Origin: an uncultured Gammaproteobacteria bacterium
Lineage (GTDB): Bacteria; Pseudomonadota; Gammaproteobacteria; Pseudomonadales; Azotimanducaceae_A
DNA length: 11,363 nt
Direction: 5' to 3'
NCBI GenBank assembly: GCA_913049565.1
Contig: CAJWZG010000072.1
Span: 1 to 11,363, forward strand
In this document: positions 1-6,980 of the stretch, piece after piece
Layout of the letters: every line of letters starts with the position of its first letter
Numbering within the stretch: position 1 is the first letter of the stretch
Notes under the pieces: generated by a model
Told to the model about the DNA's origin: nothing
Seen by the model: the letters and a program-made list of their open reading frames with translations, nothing else
The model's database searches: none
Program-made: the position numbers and the translations under genes

Positions 1-896
1 TCAGCGGGTTTTTCTTGTTGAATCCAGTGCCCGCAGGGGAAGTCCACGATTTCAAGGTCGCTCACATGATCCGCCAATGAGGGAGACTTTGGAACCATGT
101 CGTAGTCGCCGAAGATCGCCAGCGTAGGCTGGTAAATATGCTGCTCATAGTTTCCTATGATTTCCCAGTTGCGAGAAAAATTTCGATACCAGTTGATGCC
201 TCCGGTAAAACCCGAGACGGCAAAAGCATCTAAAAATACCTGCATCTCCTGGTCGCTCATGATCAGATCTCCCGGCATACCACTGGCGAACGCTGGGTTG
301 CTTGCCATATTAATCATGTTCATCCCTGGGCCTAGCTCTGGTGCAGGATGCAGCCATTGGTTTGTGCGGTACAAATTGTTAAGAAATTGTTTTGTGTGAT
401 TAGCAAAAACCGCGTCAGCAACGCCGGGTTGGCGGTTGAAGTGCACCATGTAAAAGTCTTGCCCAAGAGCTTTTTCCCAAAAACCAACCCACTCCGTTGC
501 GCCTCTTTCCATAAAGGGCACGCTGAGGTTGACCACCCGACAAACTCGCTCGCGGTGCATCATGGCGAGATTCCAAACGATAATGGCCCCCCAGTCGTGA
601 CCGACAAAACAGGCGTCGGCGTAGCCAAAGTGATCGAGCAGCCCAATGAGATCGCCGGTGAGATGTTCAATGTCGTAATCGGTAACAACGGTGGGCTTTG
701 ATGAACGACCATAGCCGCGTTGATTAGGCGCGATAACATGATAACCGGCATCAACCAGCGGCTCTATCTGATGACGCCAAGAATAGGCATGCTCGGGCCA
801 ACCGTGACATAAGACAATGGGCTGCCCTGCTCCTGCAGAAAAAACCTCAAGCTCAACATCATTCACGGCAATCATTTCGGGCTGCGGAAAATCCAT
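1..896 (-). CDS. Epoxide hydrolase, alpha/beta-hydrolase fold (3' end outside window)
   Basis: A reading frame stays open from an ATG at 896 to the left edge: 298 full codons, so only the last few residues of a family usually about 300-330 long are missing. It should hydrolyse epoxides to vicinal diols in the cytoplasm. Visible signatures: the oxyanion-hole motif HGWP (31-34), nucleophile Asp101 in GHDWGA where lipases have Ser, charge-relay acid Asp266 in GDYD, and catalytic His290 in GHW. The lid carries the two tyrosines that activate the epoxide oxygen: Tyr149 in FYMVHF and Tyr237 in NWYRN. Asp nucleophile plus the Tyr pair favours epoxide hydrolase over haloalkane dehalogenase or esterase. 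One extra residue seems to lie between the first lid motif and QPGVAD compared with remembered plant and mammalian enzymes. No strong ribosome site precedes the ATG. It is divergent from the methyltransferase gene. The substrate is unknown. Confidence 0.9.
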   Translation of the reverse strand, partial: MDFPQPEMIAVNDVELEVFSAGAGQPIVLCHGWPEHAYSWRHQIEPLVDAGYHVIAPNQRGYGRSSKPTVVTDYDIEHLTGDLIGLLDHFGYADACFVGHDWGAIIVWNLAMMHRERVCRVVNLSVPFMERGATEWVGFWEKALGQDFYMVHFNRQPGVADAVFANHTKQFLNNLYRTNQWLHPAPELGPGMNMINMASNPAFASGMPGDLIMSDQEMQVFLDAFAVSGFTGGINWYRNFSRNWEIIGNYEQHIYQPTLAIFGDYDMVPKSPSLADHVSDLEIVDFPCGHWIQQEKPA

Positions 897-939
897 AATC
901 TGTGGGCCTATCGACGTCTGAATTGAGATAGATTAACGC

Positions 940-956
940 GTCAGGCGATGCGTGAC
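940..956. promoter_or_regulatory. Imperfect inverted repeat in divergent promoter region
   Basis: The 118-base gap between the divergent epoxide hydrolase and methyltransferase genes holds a 17-base dyad, GTCAGGC-GAT-GCGTGAC. Its 7-base arms pair with one mismatch. Size and central position suit a dimeric repressor site acting on one or both genes. No regulator gene is adjacent, and I do not recognise the sequence as a known operator. I could not place convincing -35/-10 boxes. A dyad this short can arise by chance. Confidence 0.3.
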
Positions 957-1000
957 ATCTCGATAAAATGCGCTCATCAATGAGGTAAGTTCGAGGAGTG

Positions 1001-1006
1001 AGGAGG
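1001..1006 (+). promoter_or_regulatory. Shine-Dalgarno site deciding a TTG start
   Basis: AGGAGG, inside a purine-rich run, lies eight bases before a TTG at 1015. The first in-frame ATG, at 1027, would be about 20 bases away and has only a GAGAGAGG run almost touching it. Spacing therefore favours TTG as the methyltransferase start. Confidence 0.6.
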
Positions 1007-1014
1007 GGAGAAGG

Positions 1015-2100
1015 TTGAGAGAGGCAATGCAAAGTATCGATGACGACAAACTGGGACTTTTGCTGAAACAAACCGGCGGCATGGTAGCGGCAAGCTTCAA
1101 TTGTGCAATTACCGTGTTGGGTGACCGCCTTGGGTTATACAAAGCGCTTGGCGATATTGGGCCCAGCACTAGTGCTGAGCTGGCGATACATCTGCGATTG
1201 CACGAACGATGGGTAAGAGAGTGGTTGTATCAACAAACCTGTATTGGTCAGCTTGAGTATCACAGCGAGCAAGCGAGCTTCAGCATCTCGCCAGAAGCCT
1301 ATGCTGTTTTGGCAGACGAAGAGCATGCCGCCTATATGATGGGTGGATTTGATTCAGCGCTGTCGGTGTTCCCCGCAGTCAGCAAGCTCGAGCAAGCGTT
1401 TCGCACTGGTGTTGGCATGAGCTATGACGAACATGGCCCTGATTGCGCCTGTGGTATCGAACGTATGGGGGCCTTCACTAAGCAGCACCGCCTAGTGGAC
1501 GAAATGATCCCCAAAATTCCTGGCATGCACGAAAAACTCTGCTCTGGAGCCTTAGTTGCAGATGTGGGGTGTGGGGGTGGTTTGGCAACCATTGCCTTGG
1601 CGCAAGCCTATCCCGCAAGCGACTTTATCGGTTATGACACTTCTGATGTGGCGCTGCAGCGCGCTGAGGCCAACTGTAAAGAAGCGGGTCTTGATAACAT
1701 CCGCTTTTGTAATCCTTTTCAGGAATCATTACCCAGTGCTGCAAAATTTGATCTGGTGACGACGTTTGACGTTATTCACGATACCCCGTACCCGCAAGAT
1801 CTGATTGAGCAGATTCATGCCGCTTTGAAAGGGGATGGATATTGGCTGTGCGAAGACATTAAGGGGTTTGATTCGTTCGAAGAAAATCTTCAGCACCATC
1901 CGGTGGCTGCGCTGCTATACGGATTTTCTGTCACAGTCTGCATGAACAGTGGATTGTCAACGGCAGATGGGGCGGGTTTAGGTACCCTAGGCTTCACGGA
2001 AAACGTTGCGAGGACAATGACCTCGCAGGCAGGCTTCCGTGGATTTCGATTGCTCGATATTGAAAATCCGATGAATAATTATTATCTGATGAACAAGTAA
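1015..2100 (+). CDS. Class I SAM-dependent methyltransferase with N-terminal winged-helix domain
   Basis: This 361-residue protein probably transfers a methyl group from S-adenosylmethionine to a small molecule in the cytoplasm; the acceptor is unknown. Residues about 25-110 look like the helical/winged-helix dimerisation region of O-methyltransferase-like proteins, the Rv2258c-type architecture sometimes misannotated as a regulator. The Rossmann domain follows: motif I VADVGCGGG with Asp183, an acidic residue after beta-2 in FIGYDTS (Asp208) for the ribose, and the post-motif strand DLVTTFDVIHD (246-256). A family-like GAGLGTLG segment sits at 319-326. Start choice: TTG at 1015 has a well-placed AGGAGG; ATG at 1027 would remove four residues. 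It opens a probable operon, 46 bases before the metY-like gene, and is divergent from the epoxide hydrolase. Methyltransferase activity is near certain, any regulatory role doubtful. Confidence 0.88.
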   Translation: MREAMQSIDDDKLGLLLKQTGGMVAASFNCAITVLGDRLGLYKALGDIGPSTSAELAIHLRLHERWVREWLYQQTCIGQLEYHSEQASFSISPEAYAVLADEEHAAYMMGGFDSALSVFPAVSKLEQAFRTGVGMSYDEHGPDCACGIERMGAFTKQHRLVDEMIPKIPGMHEKLCSGALVADVGCGGGLATIALAQAYPASDFIGYDTSDVALQRAEANCKEAGLDNIRFCNPFQESLPSAAKFDLVTTFDVIHDTPYPQDLIEQIHAALKGDGYWLCEDIKGFDSFEENLQHHPVAALLYGFSVTVCMNSGLSTADGAGLGTLGFTENVARTMTSQAGFRGFRLLDIENPMNNYYLMNK

Positions 2101-2146
2101 AGACGCCAGTAACCGGGCTTGCTTAAGCCTCGCAAAAGGAAACAAG

Positions 2147-3505
2147 ATGACCAATTCAAAGCATCGTAGCCCCAAAGGAATGGGTTTCGACACACTGTCC
2201 TTGCACGCGGGACAGGTACCTGACCCGACAACCGGCGCTCGGGCGACACCTATTTATCAAAGCGCGGCCTTTGTTTTCCCGGATTCAGACGCGGCGGCAG
2301 GGCTGTTCAACATTGAGCGCGCAGGGCATGTTTACTCGCGGCTTTCGAATCCGACCAACGCGGTTTTAGAGGAACGAATGGCGGCATTGGACCACGGCGT
2401 TGGATCAGTTGTGACCGCAAGCGGGCAAGCTGCCTTGCATCTGGCGATCACGACGATTCTCAGCGCGGGAGATCATATTGTGTCTTCTCGTTCAGTGTAT
2501 GGCGGCACGCACAATCTACTGGAGTACACCTTGTCGCGATTTGGGATTTCGACAACCTTTGTTGATCCAAGAGATATGGGTGCCTTCGAGGGTGCCATTC
2601 AACCCAATACCAAGCTGATATTCGGCGAGGTGCTGGGTAACCCCGGGCTAGAGGTGTTGGATATCCCACGCCTGTCGAAGCTAGCGCATTCGCATCTTCT
2701 TCCGTTGCTGATTGATGCGACATTTGTCACCCCTTATCTTTGTCAGCCTATCGAGCTTGGCGCTGATTTAGTCGTACACTCGGCGACAAAATTTTTGAGC
2801 GGGCATGGGGTTGTTGTTGGCGGTGTTGTCGTGGACGGGGGTACGTTTGACTGGCAAAGCAGCGACAAATTTCCAACCATGAGTGAGCCCTATGTGGGAT
2901 TCCATGACATGGTGTTTGCAGATGAGTTTGGCCCCGCCGCTTTTATAACCCGTGCGCGCAAGGAAGGCATCCGTGATTTTGGAGCCTGCATGGCACCAAT
3001 GACTGCATTCCAAATTCTGCAGGGCCTAGAGACATTGCCTTTGCGTATGCAAAAACATGTTGCCAACGCCATGGAGGTAGCCACTTTTTTAGAACAGCAC
3101 GATTCCGTTTTGTCGGTTTCCTACCCCGGTCTACCCAGCCATCCAGACTATGAGCTTGCCCAAACGATGTTGCCGAAGGGGTGTGGGGCGGTGTTTAGCT
3201 TTGAGCTAGACGGTGGGCGTGAAGCGGGGCGCGCATTCATCGAGAGTCTCAACGTCTTCTCGCACCTTGCAAATGTGGGGGATGCCAAATCGCTGGTAAT
3301 TCATCCAGCGAGCACGACTCATCACCGGGTCGATGAAGCCAGTTTGCGGGCAGCAGGTATTGGTCCGGGGTTAGTGCGGTTGAGCGTGGGGCTTGAGGAC
3401 GCCAAAGATCTGATTAACGATTTAAAAGGCGGCCTTCGTGCGGTGGAAAAGCTCGCAAAACGGAGTGCAAACACGGCGGCTGAGACGTTGGAGGTGGTCT
3501 CTTGA
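2147..3505 (+). CDS. metY: O-acetylhomoserine sulfhydrylase-like PLP enzyme (MetY type)
   Basis: This 452-residue member of the Cys/Met-metabolism PLP family is expected to replace the acyl group of an O-acylhomoserine with sulfide or a thiol, giving homocysteine or a methionine-type thioether. Visible residues: YSRLSNPT (63-70) for the neighbouring subunit's phosphate contact, Tyr118 in SVYGG stacking on PLP, Asp190 against the pyridine nitrogen, and the PLP-binding Lys215 in HSATKF. The long segment after about residue 230 (FDW onward) and the C-terminal motifs SLVIHPAST and VRLSVGLED point to MetY rather than the shorter cystathionine gamma-synthases (about 385 residues). The usual DNTFATP motif reads DATFVTP, an Asn-to-Ala change I recall from some proteobacterial paralogues. 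AAAAGGA at 2134-2140 serves the ATG. The stop overlaps the next gene's start. Since a methyltransferase and hydrolase flank it, it may be a specialised paralogue, not the main methionine enzyme. Confidence 0.85.
   Translation: MTNSKHRSPKGMGFDTLSLHAGQVPDPTTGARATPIYQSAAFVFPDSDAAAGLFNIERAGHVYSRLSNPTNAVLEERMAALDHGVGSVVTASGQAALHLAITTILSAGDHIVSSRSVYGGTHNLLEYTLSRFGISTTFVDPRDMGAFEGAIQPNTKLIFGEVLGNPGLEVLDIPRLSKLAHSHLLPLLIDATFVTPYLCQPIELGADLVVHSATKFLSGHGVVVGGVVVDGGTFDWQSSDKFPTMSEPYVGFHDMVFADEFGPAAFITRARKEGIRDFGACMAPMTAFQILQGLETLPLRMQKHVANAMEVATFLEQHDSVLSVSYPGLPSHPDYELAQTMLPKGCGAVFSFELDGGREAGRAFIESLNVFSHLANVGDAKSLVIHPASTTHHRVDEASLRAAGIGPGLVRLSVGLEDAKDLINDLKGGLRAVEKLAKRSANTAAETLEVVS
3490..3497 (+). promoter_or_regulatory. 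Shine-Dalgarno inside metY end, serving a TTG start
   Basis: GGAGGTGG lies in the last codons of the metY-like gene. Its GGAGGT core is six bases before the TTG at 3502. That TTG shares bases with the metY TGA stop (TTGA, 3502-3505), so ribosomes finishing metY are placed to restart. The next in-frame ATG falls at residue 26, just before the core strand leading to HGAG, and would leave too short an N-terminus. Confidence 0.65.
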
Positions 3506-4299
3506 ATATCCAAATCAACGGTAAGAAAGTGGCCTTTAGTAATGGCAGTGGATCTCCCTCCACAGATGCCCCAGCAATGTATTTTCTTCATGGGGCGGGT
3601 ATGGATCACTCGGTCTGGGTGATGCCGGCGAGGTACTTTGCTCGGCATGGCTACCGGGTGATGGCGCTCGACTTACCCGGGCATGGCAAAACCGAAGGGC
3701 CAGCGCTTGACAGCGTTGACGCACTAGCGGATTGGGTGAACGGTGTTATCGAGCACACTCGGGGTGAAGCGCCTAGCGTCACCGTAATGGGTCATAGTAT
3801 GGGCACACTGATCTGTCTGAGTTTGGCCGCCCGGTATCCGGCTCTGCTGAGTAAACTCGTGCTGCTGGGTACCTCGGCTCCTATGCCGGTGGCCGATGTG
3901 TTGCTCAACGCAGCTCAAGATAATGATCATGCAGCGATCGATATGGCCAATACTTGGAGCCACGGACAACGCAGTCTGTTGGGTGCAAGTGATAATCCCG
4001 GTACTTCAAATCTGCATATGGGAGAGCGTCTGCTCGAGCGCATAGCTGATGACGTGTACTTCAAAGATTTTTCCGCCTGTAACGGCTTCAGCACAGAGCA
4101 TTATGATTCGATTCGAACGCCGACGCTGGTCATTACGGGTGATCAGGACAAGATGACGCCACCCAAGGCCGGCATGGCCGTTGCGGCCATGCTGCAGGAA
4201 AGCAAAATAGTCCACCTGCAAGGCTGTGGGCATTCGATGTTGTCCGAGCAACCGAACCAAGTGCTAGATGCCATGGCGGGTTTTGTTCGGGCGTCCTAG
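3502..4299 (+). CDS. Alpha/beta hydrolase (serine esterase type)
   Basis: A 265-residue, cytoplasmic, single-domain alpha/beta hydrolase with no signal peptide. The oxyanion-hole motif HGAG (30-33) follows the strand MYFLHG. The nucleophile is Ser99 in GHSMG, the acid Asp216 in GDQDKMTP, and the catalytic histidine His244 in GCGHSM. The complete triad predicts ester, thioester or related hydrolysis; the substrate cannot be read from the sequence. MetX, the homoserine acetyltransferase that feeds MetY, also has this fold, but it is larger and carries GGSMGG, so this is not MetX. The TTG start overlaps the metY stop by four bases and has a strong ribosome site, implying translational coupling and a role in the same pathway, perhaps ester release or activation around the MetY reaction. 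The stop overlaps the stop of the convergent gene on the other strand. Confidence 0.85.
   Translation: MNIQINGKKVAFSNGSGSPSTDAPAMYFLHGAGMDHSVWVMPARYFARHGYRVMALDLPGHGKTEGPALDSVDALADWVNGVIEHTRGEAPSVTVMGHSMGTLICLSLAARYPALLSKLVLLGTSAPMPVADVLLNAAQDNDHAAIDMANTWSHGQRSLLGASDNPGTSNLHMGERLLERIADDVYFKDFSACNGFSTEHYDSIRTPTLVITGDQDKMTPPKAGMAVAAMLQESKIVHLQGCGHSMLSEQPNQVLDAMAGFVRAS
4296..4299. other. CTAG shared by two convergent stop codons
   Basis: The palindrome CTAG supplies the plus-strand TAG (4297-4299) ending one alpha/beta hydrolase and, read from the other strand, the TAG (4298-4296) ending the next. The genes overlap by four bases tail to tail, leaving no room for an intergenic terminator. Confidence 0.9.
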
Positions 4300-4934
4300 C
4301 CGAAGACTGATTGCACGGCTGTTGCAAGGCCATGGGTTTGGTTTGAGAAGAAATGGTCGCCACCTGCGAGTTGGGTGGTGGTGACATTGGTATCTTCTGT
4401 GAAGCGCGAGGGATCGACGAAATCATCACCCTCACACCATACCGCGTGCAGGCCCGCGGCGCGTTGAAGATTTTGTGTTTCAAAAACCATGGCAGCGGAA
4501 GGTGGCGCGATAAGCAAGGCTTGATCGTCGTTCAGCAGCGGTAGCGCATGCCAGAGCACATGGGCTCCGAAAGAATAACCCAGATAAACTAGGGGAATTG
4601 AGTCATACGAGGATCTCGCCCACGCAGTAATCGCGAGGAGATCGCCAACCTCGGGAGGTAGATATTGTTGGTGCGCTTTTTCCTCGGCGCTACCCTGGCC
4701 GCTAATACCTTGACTGTTTCCAACCCCGCGGAAGTTGAACCGAATCACGGCGATCTCCTGCTGCAGCAGTGAGTTTGCGGCTAACTGCAGCACACCGTCG
4801 TGCATGCTACCTCCATACAGAGGGTGTGGATGACAGAGTATGGCGACGCTTTGGTAGGCCTGATGCGGCATTGTCAGCATCACTTCAAGATCACCCGCAG
4901 GCCCTGAAAGAGAGGTATGAGTGGTTTCTGGCAT
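4296..4934 (-). CDS. Small alpha/beta hydrolase, dienelactone hydrolase / COG2945-like
   Basis: A 212-residue compact alpha/beta hydrolase without a lid domain, the usual size for this family of poorly characterised esterase-like proteins. Visible features: the strand-loop motif HPHPLYGGSM (35-44), typical of the group and forming the oxyanion hole; FRGVGNSQG (68-76); nucleophile Ser121 in GYSFGA; a probable acid at Asp170 or Asp171 in EGDDFVDP; and His194 in GGDHFF. There is no secretion signal, so it should be cytoplasmic. The reaction is probably ester or amide hydrolysis, but the substrate is unknown. The ATG at 4934 has no clear ribosome site; no other early start fits better. It is divergent from a glutathione transferase gene (87-base gap) and convergent with the metY-operon hydrolase, sharing stop bases. 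It is not closely related to that neighbour, so tandem duplication is unlikely. Confidence 0.82.
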   Translation of the reverse strand: MPETTHTSLSGPAGDLEVMLTMPHQAYQSVAILCHPHPLYGGSMHDGVLQLAANSLLQQEIAVIRFNFRGVGNSQGISGQGSAEEKAHQQYLPPEVGDLLAITAWARSSYDSIPLVYLGYSFGAHVLWHALPLLNDDQALLIAPPSAAMVFETQNLQRAAGLHAVWCEGDDFVDPSRFTEDTNVTTTQLAGGDHFFSNQTHGLATAVQSVFG

Positions 4935-5021
4935 TGTTTTAACGCTACTGTTGGAAGCCGGTAGTGTCCGCTAATTTAGTAGCTGCGTCGTGACTATTTG
5001 GCGGAATAACAAGGAAGGTTG

Positions 5022-5645
5022 ATGATCGATTTATACACCTGGCCAACACCCAACGGCCGTAAAGTTTCAATCGCGCTCGAAGAGATGGGGTTGGCGTACC
5101 GATGCCATGCGGTGAATTTGCAGGAAAACGAACAATTTAAACGCGAGTTTCTTGCTATTTCACCGAACAATAAAATACCCGCGCTGGTTGATCATGAGAC
5201 TGAGCAGTCGCTGATGGAGTCTGGCGCTATTCTTATTTATCTAGCGGAAAAGTGCGGACAGTTTTGGGGCGCCGATCGCTACATGACATTGCAATGGCTG
5301 ATGTGGCAAATGGGCGGCCTGGGGCCTATGCTCGGTCAAGTACACTACTTCAAGAAATATAACTCAGGGAAATCGGTCTACGCCGAAGAACGTTTTTTTG
5401 GAGAGGCTGTGCGGCTTTATGGTGTATTGGAAAATCGTTTAGCGAGCGCCGAGTATTTGTCCGATGCCTATTCCATCGCTGATATGGCGGTTTGGCCTTG
5501 GGTGTCTCGGTTTGAGTGGCAGGGTATCAGGCTCAAAGAATTTCCTCATGTGTGTCGATGGTACGAGGCGATTGCGCAAAGGCCCGCTGTGCAAAAAGGC
5601 TACGCTCAGCCCATCTTTATGAACGAGATACCCAAGCCAGAGTAG
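5022..5645 (+). CDS. Glutathione transferase, Nu class (YfcG/YghU-like disulfide reductase)
   Basis: A 207-residue cytosolic glutathione transferase. The N-terminal thioredoxin-like domain begins MIDLYTWPTPNG, matching the YfcG/YghU active-site motif in which Thr9 and Asn11 contact glutathione in place of a catalytic Tyr, Ser or Cys. SPNNKIP (48-54) holds the cis-proline Pro53, and Glu66-Ser67 in MES binds the gamma-glutamyl group. The helical C-terminal domain has the capping motif SIADMAVWPW (151-160). Enzymes of this class use two glutathione molecules and act as disulfide or organic hydroperoxide reductases. A TTG at 5019 would also fit, but ATG at 5022 gives the family N-terminus, with AAGGAAGG at 5011-5018 before it. 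E. coli YfcG is 215 residues, so this is full length. It is divergent from a hydrolase and convergent with the HIT gene, 33 bases away. Confidence 0.9.
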   Translation: MIDLYTWPTPNGRKVSIALEEMGLAYRCHAVNLQENEQFKREFLAISPNNKIPALVDHETEQSLMESGAILIYLAEKCGQFWGADRYMTLQWLMWQMGGLGPMLGQVHYFKKYNSGKSVYAEERFFGEAVRLYGVLENRLASAEYLSDAYSIADMAVWPWVSRFEWQGIRLKEFPHVCRWYEAIAQRPAVQKGYAQPIFMNEIPKPE

Positions 5646-5678
5646 AATCCGGTCGTCATAATGGCCTTGCGAGCGCAA

Positions 5679-6089
5679 TCAAGTGAGTAATTGCTCCCGC
5701 AAGGTTTCGATGAGTATTTTGCGTTCTTCATCGCTATATGGGACTGCCGCGCCAACACCCCAAACCGGACCGGGCCAAGCCGAGTCATCATGCCGCCTTG
5801 CGATGACATGAATATGCAGTTGGGGTACTTGGTTGCCCAAGGCAGCAATGTTCATCTTGTGTGCCTTCGTTAAGCCTTGGAGGCTCGCACTGATTCGGCG
5901 AATAGCCTGAGTGACCTGGCCGAACTCGGGCTCTGGCAGTTCGTGTAACTCGCGCAAGTCATTTTGTTCGGGCACCAATATCAACCACGGGTAACGCGAG
6001 TCGTTCATCAACAGCAATTGGCAGCCCAGAATATGCCCCACCAGCAACGTATCCTCAGCCAATTGCGGATGCAGATCGAATGAATTCAT
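5679..6089 (-). CDS. HIT-domain protein (histidine-triad hydrolase/transferase superfamily)
   Basis: A 136-residue protein of the HIT superfamily, whose members hydrolyse or transfer nucleotidyl groups through a histidine nucleophile. The signature reads Q90-L-H92-I-H94: the first His of the usual His-x-His-x-His is Gln, but the middle His, the expected nucleophile, is kept. The tail AWPGPVWG (105-111 region) is typical of a proteobacterial subgroup. The frame extends upstream to 6227 without a stop, but that stretch lies inside the dioxygenase gene and looks unlike the family. ATG 6089 gives a family-like start (MNSFDLHPQL) behind a purine-rich GAAGAGAAC. It follows the dioxygenase stop by 14 bases on the same strand, so the two are probably cotranscribed. 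The substrate is unknown. Confidence 0.87.
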   Translation of the reverse strand: MNSFDLHPQLAEDTLLVGHILGCQLLLMNDSRYPWLILVPEQNDLRELHELPEPEFGQVTQAIRRISASLQGLTKAHKMNIAALGNQVPQLHIHVIARRHDDSAWPGPVWGVGAAVPYSDEERKILIETLREQLLT

Positions 6090-6103
6090 GCAAGTTCTCT
6101 TCT

Positions 6104-6961
6104 CTAAACGGGTACTGAACCCGCAAGGGTGGTTCGATGCATCACGCGACGATACCCGGAATAACCTCCCTGCGCGCAATGCATAACGGTTCGGTTGTCC
6201 CATAAAGTCAACATGTTCTCTTGCCACTGGTGCTGGTAGATAAACTCGGGTTGCAGCATATGTTCGAAGATGGCGCTAAGCAGTTCATCACTTTCACTAT
6301 GGCCGGCTCCCTCGATAGCAAGTGTGTATACGGGATTAAGCCAAAGGGCTTCTCGGCCAGACTCTGGGTGGGTGCGAACGATTGGGTGGCTTTGAGTCTG
6401 CCAGGCGTCCTCACTCGGTGTAATCCTCATGCTCGTACGTTTGCCGCCGGCACGATAGCCTTCGTGGCTGTAAGGCCTGCGGGCACTGTGTATGGCCCGG
6501 CGACCCTCAATGTCGCGGCGCAGCTCGGTCGGTAGAGTGTCTAACGCTCTGACGCCGTCGGCGAAGTGAGTATCGCCGCCGACCGGAGGAATCACCTTGG
6601 CGTGCAACACGGTGCCGCTTGGTGGTACTGCTTGAAAAGACCAGTCCGAATGCCAGCTGCTGCCGAAAGGTACAACTTGCTCGTCTGGTTCGCGTCGTAC
6701 CTCTAAAATATGGTTGTGACCTTCCACCGGAGCAATAAACGGATCATGCCCATAGGCCCCGAAGTTCTCGGTAAACGCCTCAAGCTGATGGTGATTTAGC
6801 GGCTGATCCGGGAAATAAATAACCTGGTATTGATACCACAGCGAACGGATTTCTGCCGCTGCGCTTGGGCTGAGCGCCGTCTTGAGATCGATGCCTGAAA
6901 TACAGGCGCCGAAGTCATTGGCATGGGCGGTAACGCTAATTGGCGACATCGAGTTTCGCAT
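6104..6961 (-). CDS. TauD/TfdA-family Fe(II)/2-oxoglutarate dioxygenase
   Basis: A 285-residue dioxygenase that should couple 2-oxoglutarate decarboxylation to substrate hydroxylation; in this family that often cleaves a C-S, S-O or ether bond, as in taurine, alkyl sulfates and 2,4-D. The iron ligands are His104 and Asp106 in WHSDW and His261 in VMHCA. The spacing from His261 to Arg272 and Arg276 in RRVMHR equals that of E. coli TauD (His255, Arg266, Arg270), where the first arginine holds 2-oxoglutarate and the second the taurine sulfonate. Length matches TauD. The rest of the taurine pocket cannot be judged by eye, and no tauABC transporter is in view, so I do not call it tauD. The start is ATG 6961 or 6949; neither has a good ribosome site. 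It lies between a small membrane protein gene (19-base gap) and the HIT gene (14-base gap), probably one operon. Confidence 0.9.
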   Translation of the reverse strand: MRNSMSPISVTAHANDFGACISGIDLKTALSPSAAAEIRSLWYQYQVIYFPDQPLNHHQLEAFTENFGAYGHDPFIAPVEGHNHILEVRREPDEQVVPFGSSWHSDWSFQAVPPSGTVLHAKVIPPVGGDTHFADGVRALDTLPTELRRDIEGRRAIHSARRPYSHEGYRAGGKRTSMRITPSEDAWQTQSHPIVRTHPESGREALWLNPVYTLAIEGAGHSESDELLSAIFEHMLQPEFIYQHQWQENMLTLWDNRTVMHCAQGGYSGYRRVMHRTTLAGSVPV

Positions 6962-6980
6962 TAAGGAAGTGCGCCGAAAG

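Noticed and set aside
348..701. 117-residue plus-strand frame
   Set aside because: It runs antisense to the epoxide hydrolase, whose complete catalytic motifs establish the minus strand as coding.
3502..4299. MetX (homoserine O-acetyltransferase) next to metY
   Set aside because: The protein is too short and has GHSMG instead of the GGSMGG of MetX.
5646..5678. Terminator between the convergent glutathione transferase and HIT genes
   Set aside because: The 33-base gap shows no stem of useful length and no T-run.
6090..6227. Longer N-terminus for the HIT protein
   Set aside because: The extra 46 residues overlap the dioxygenase gene in another frame and look unlike the family; ATG 6089 gives a family-like start.
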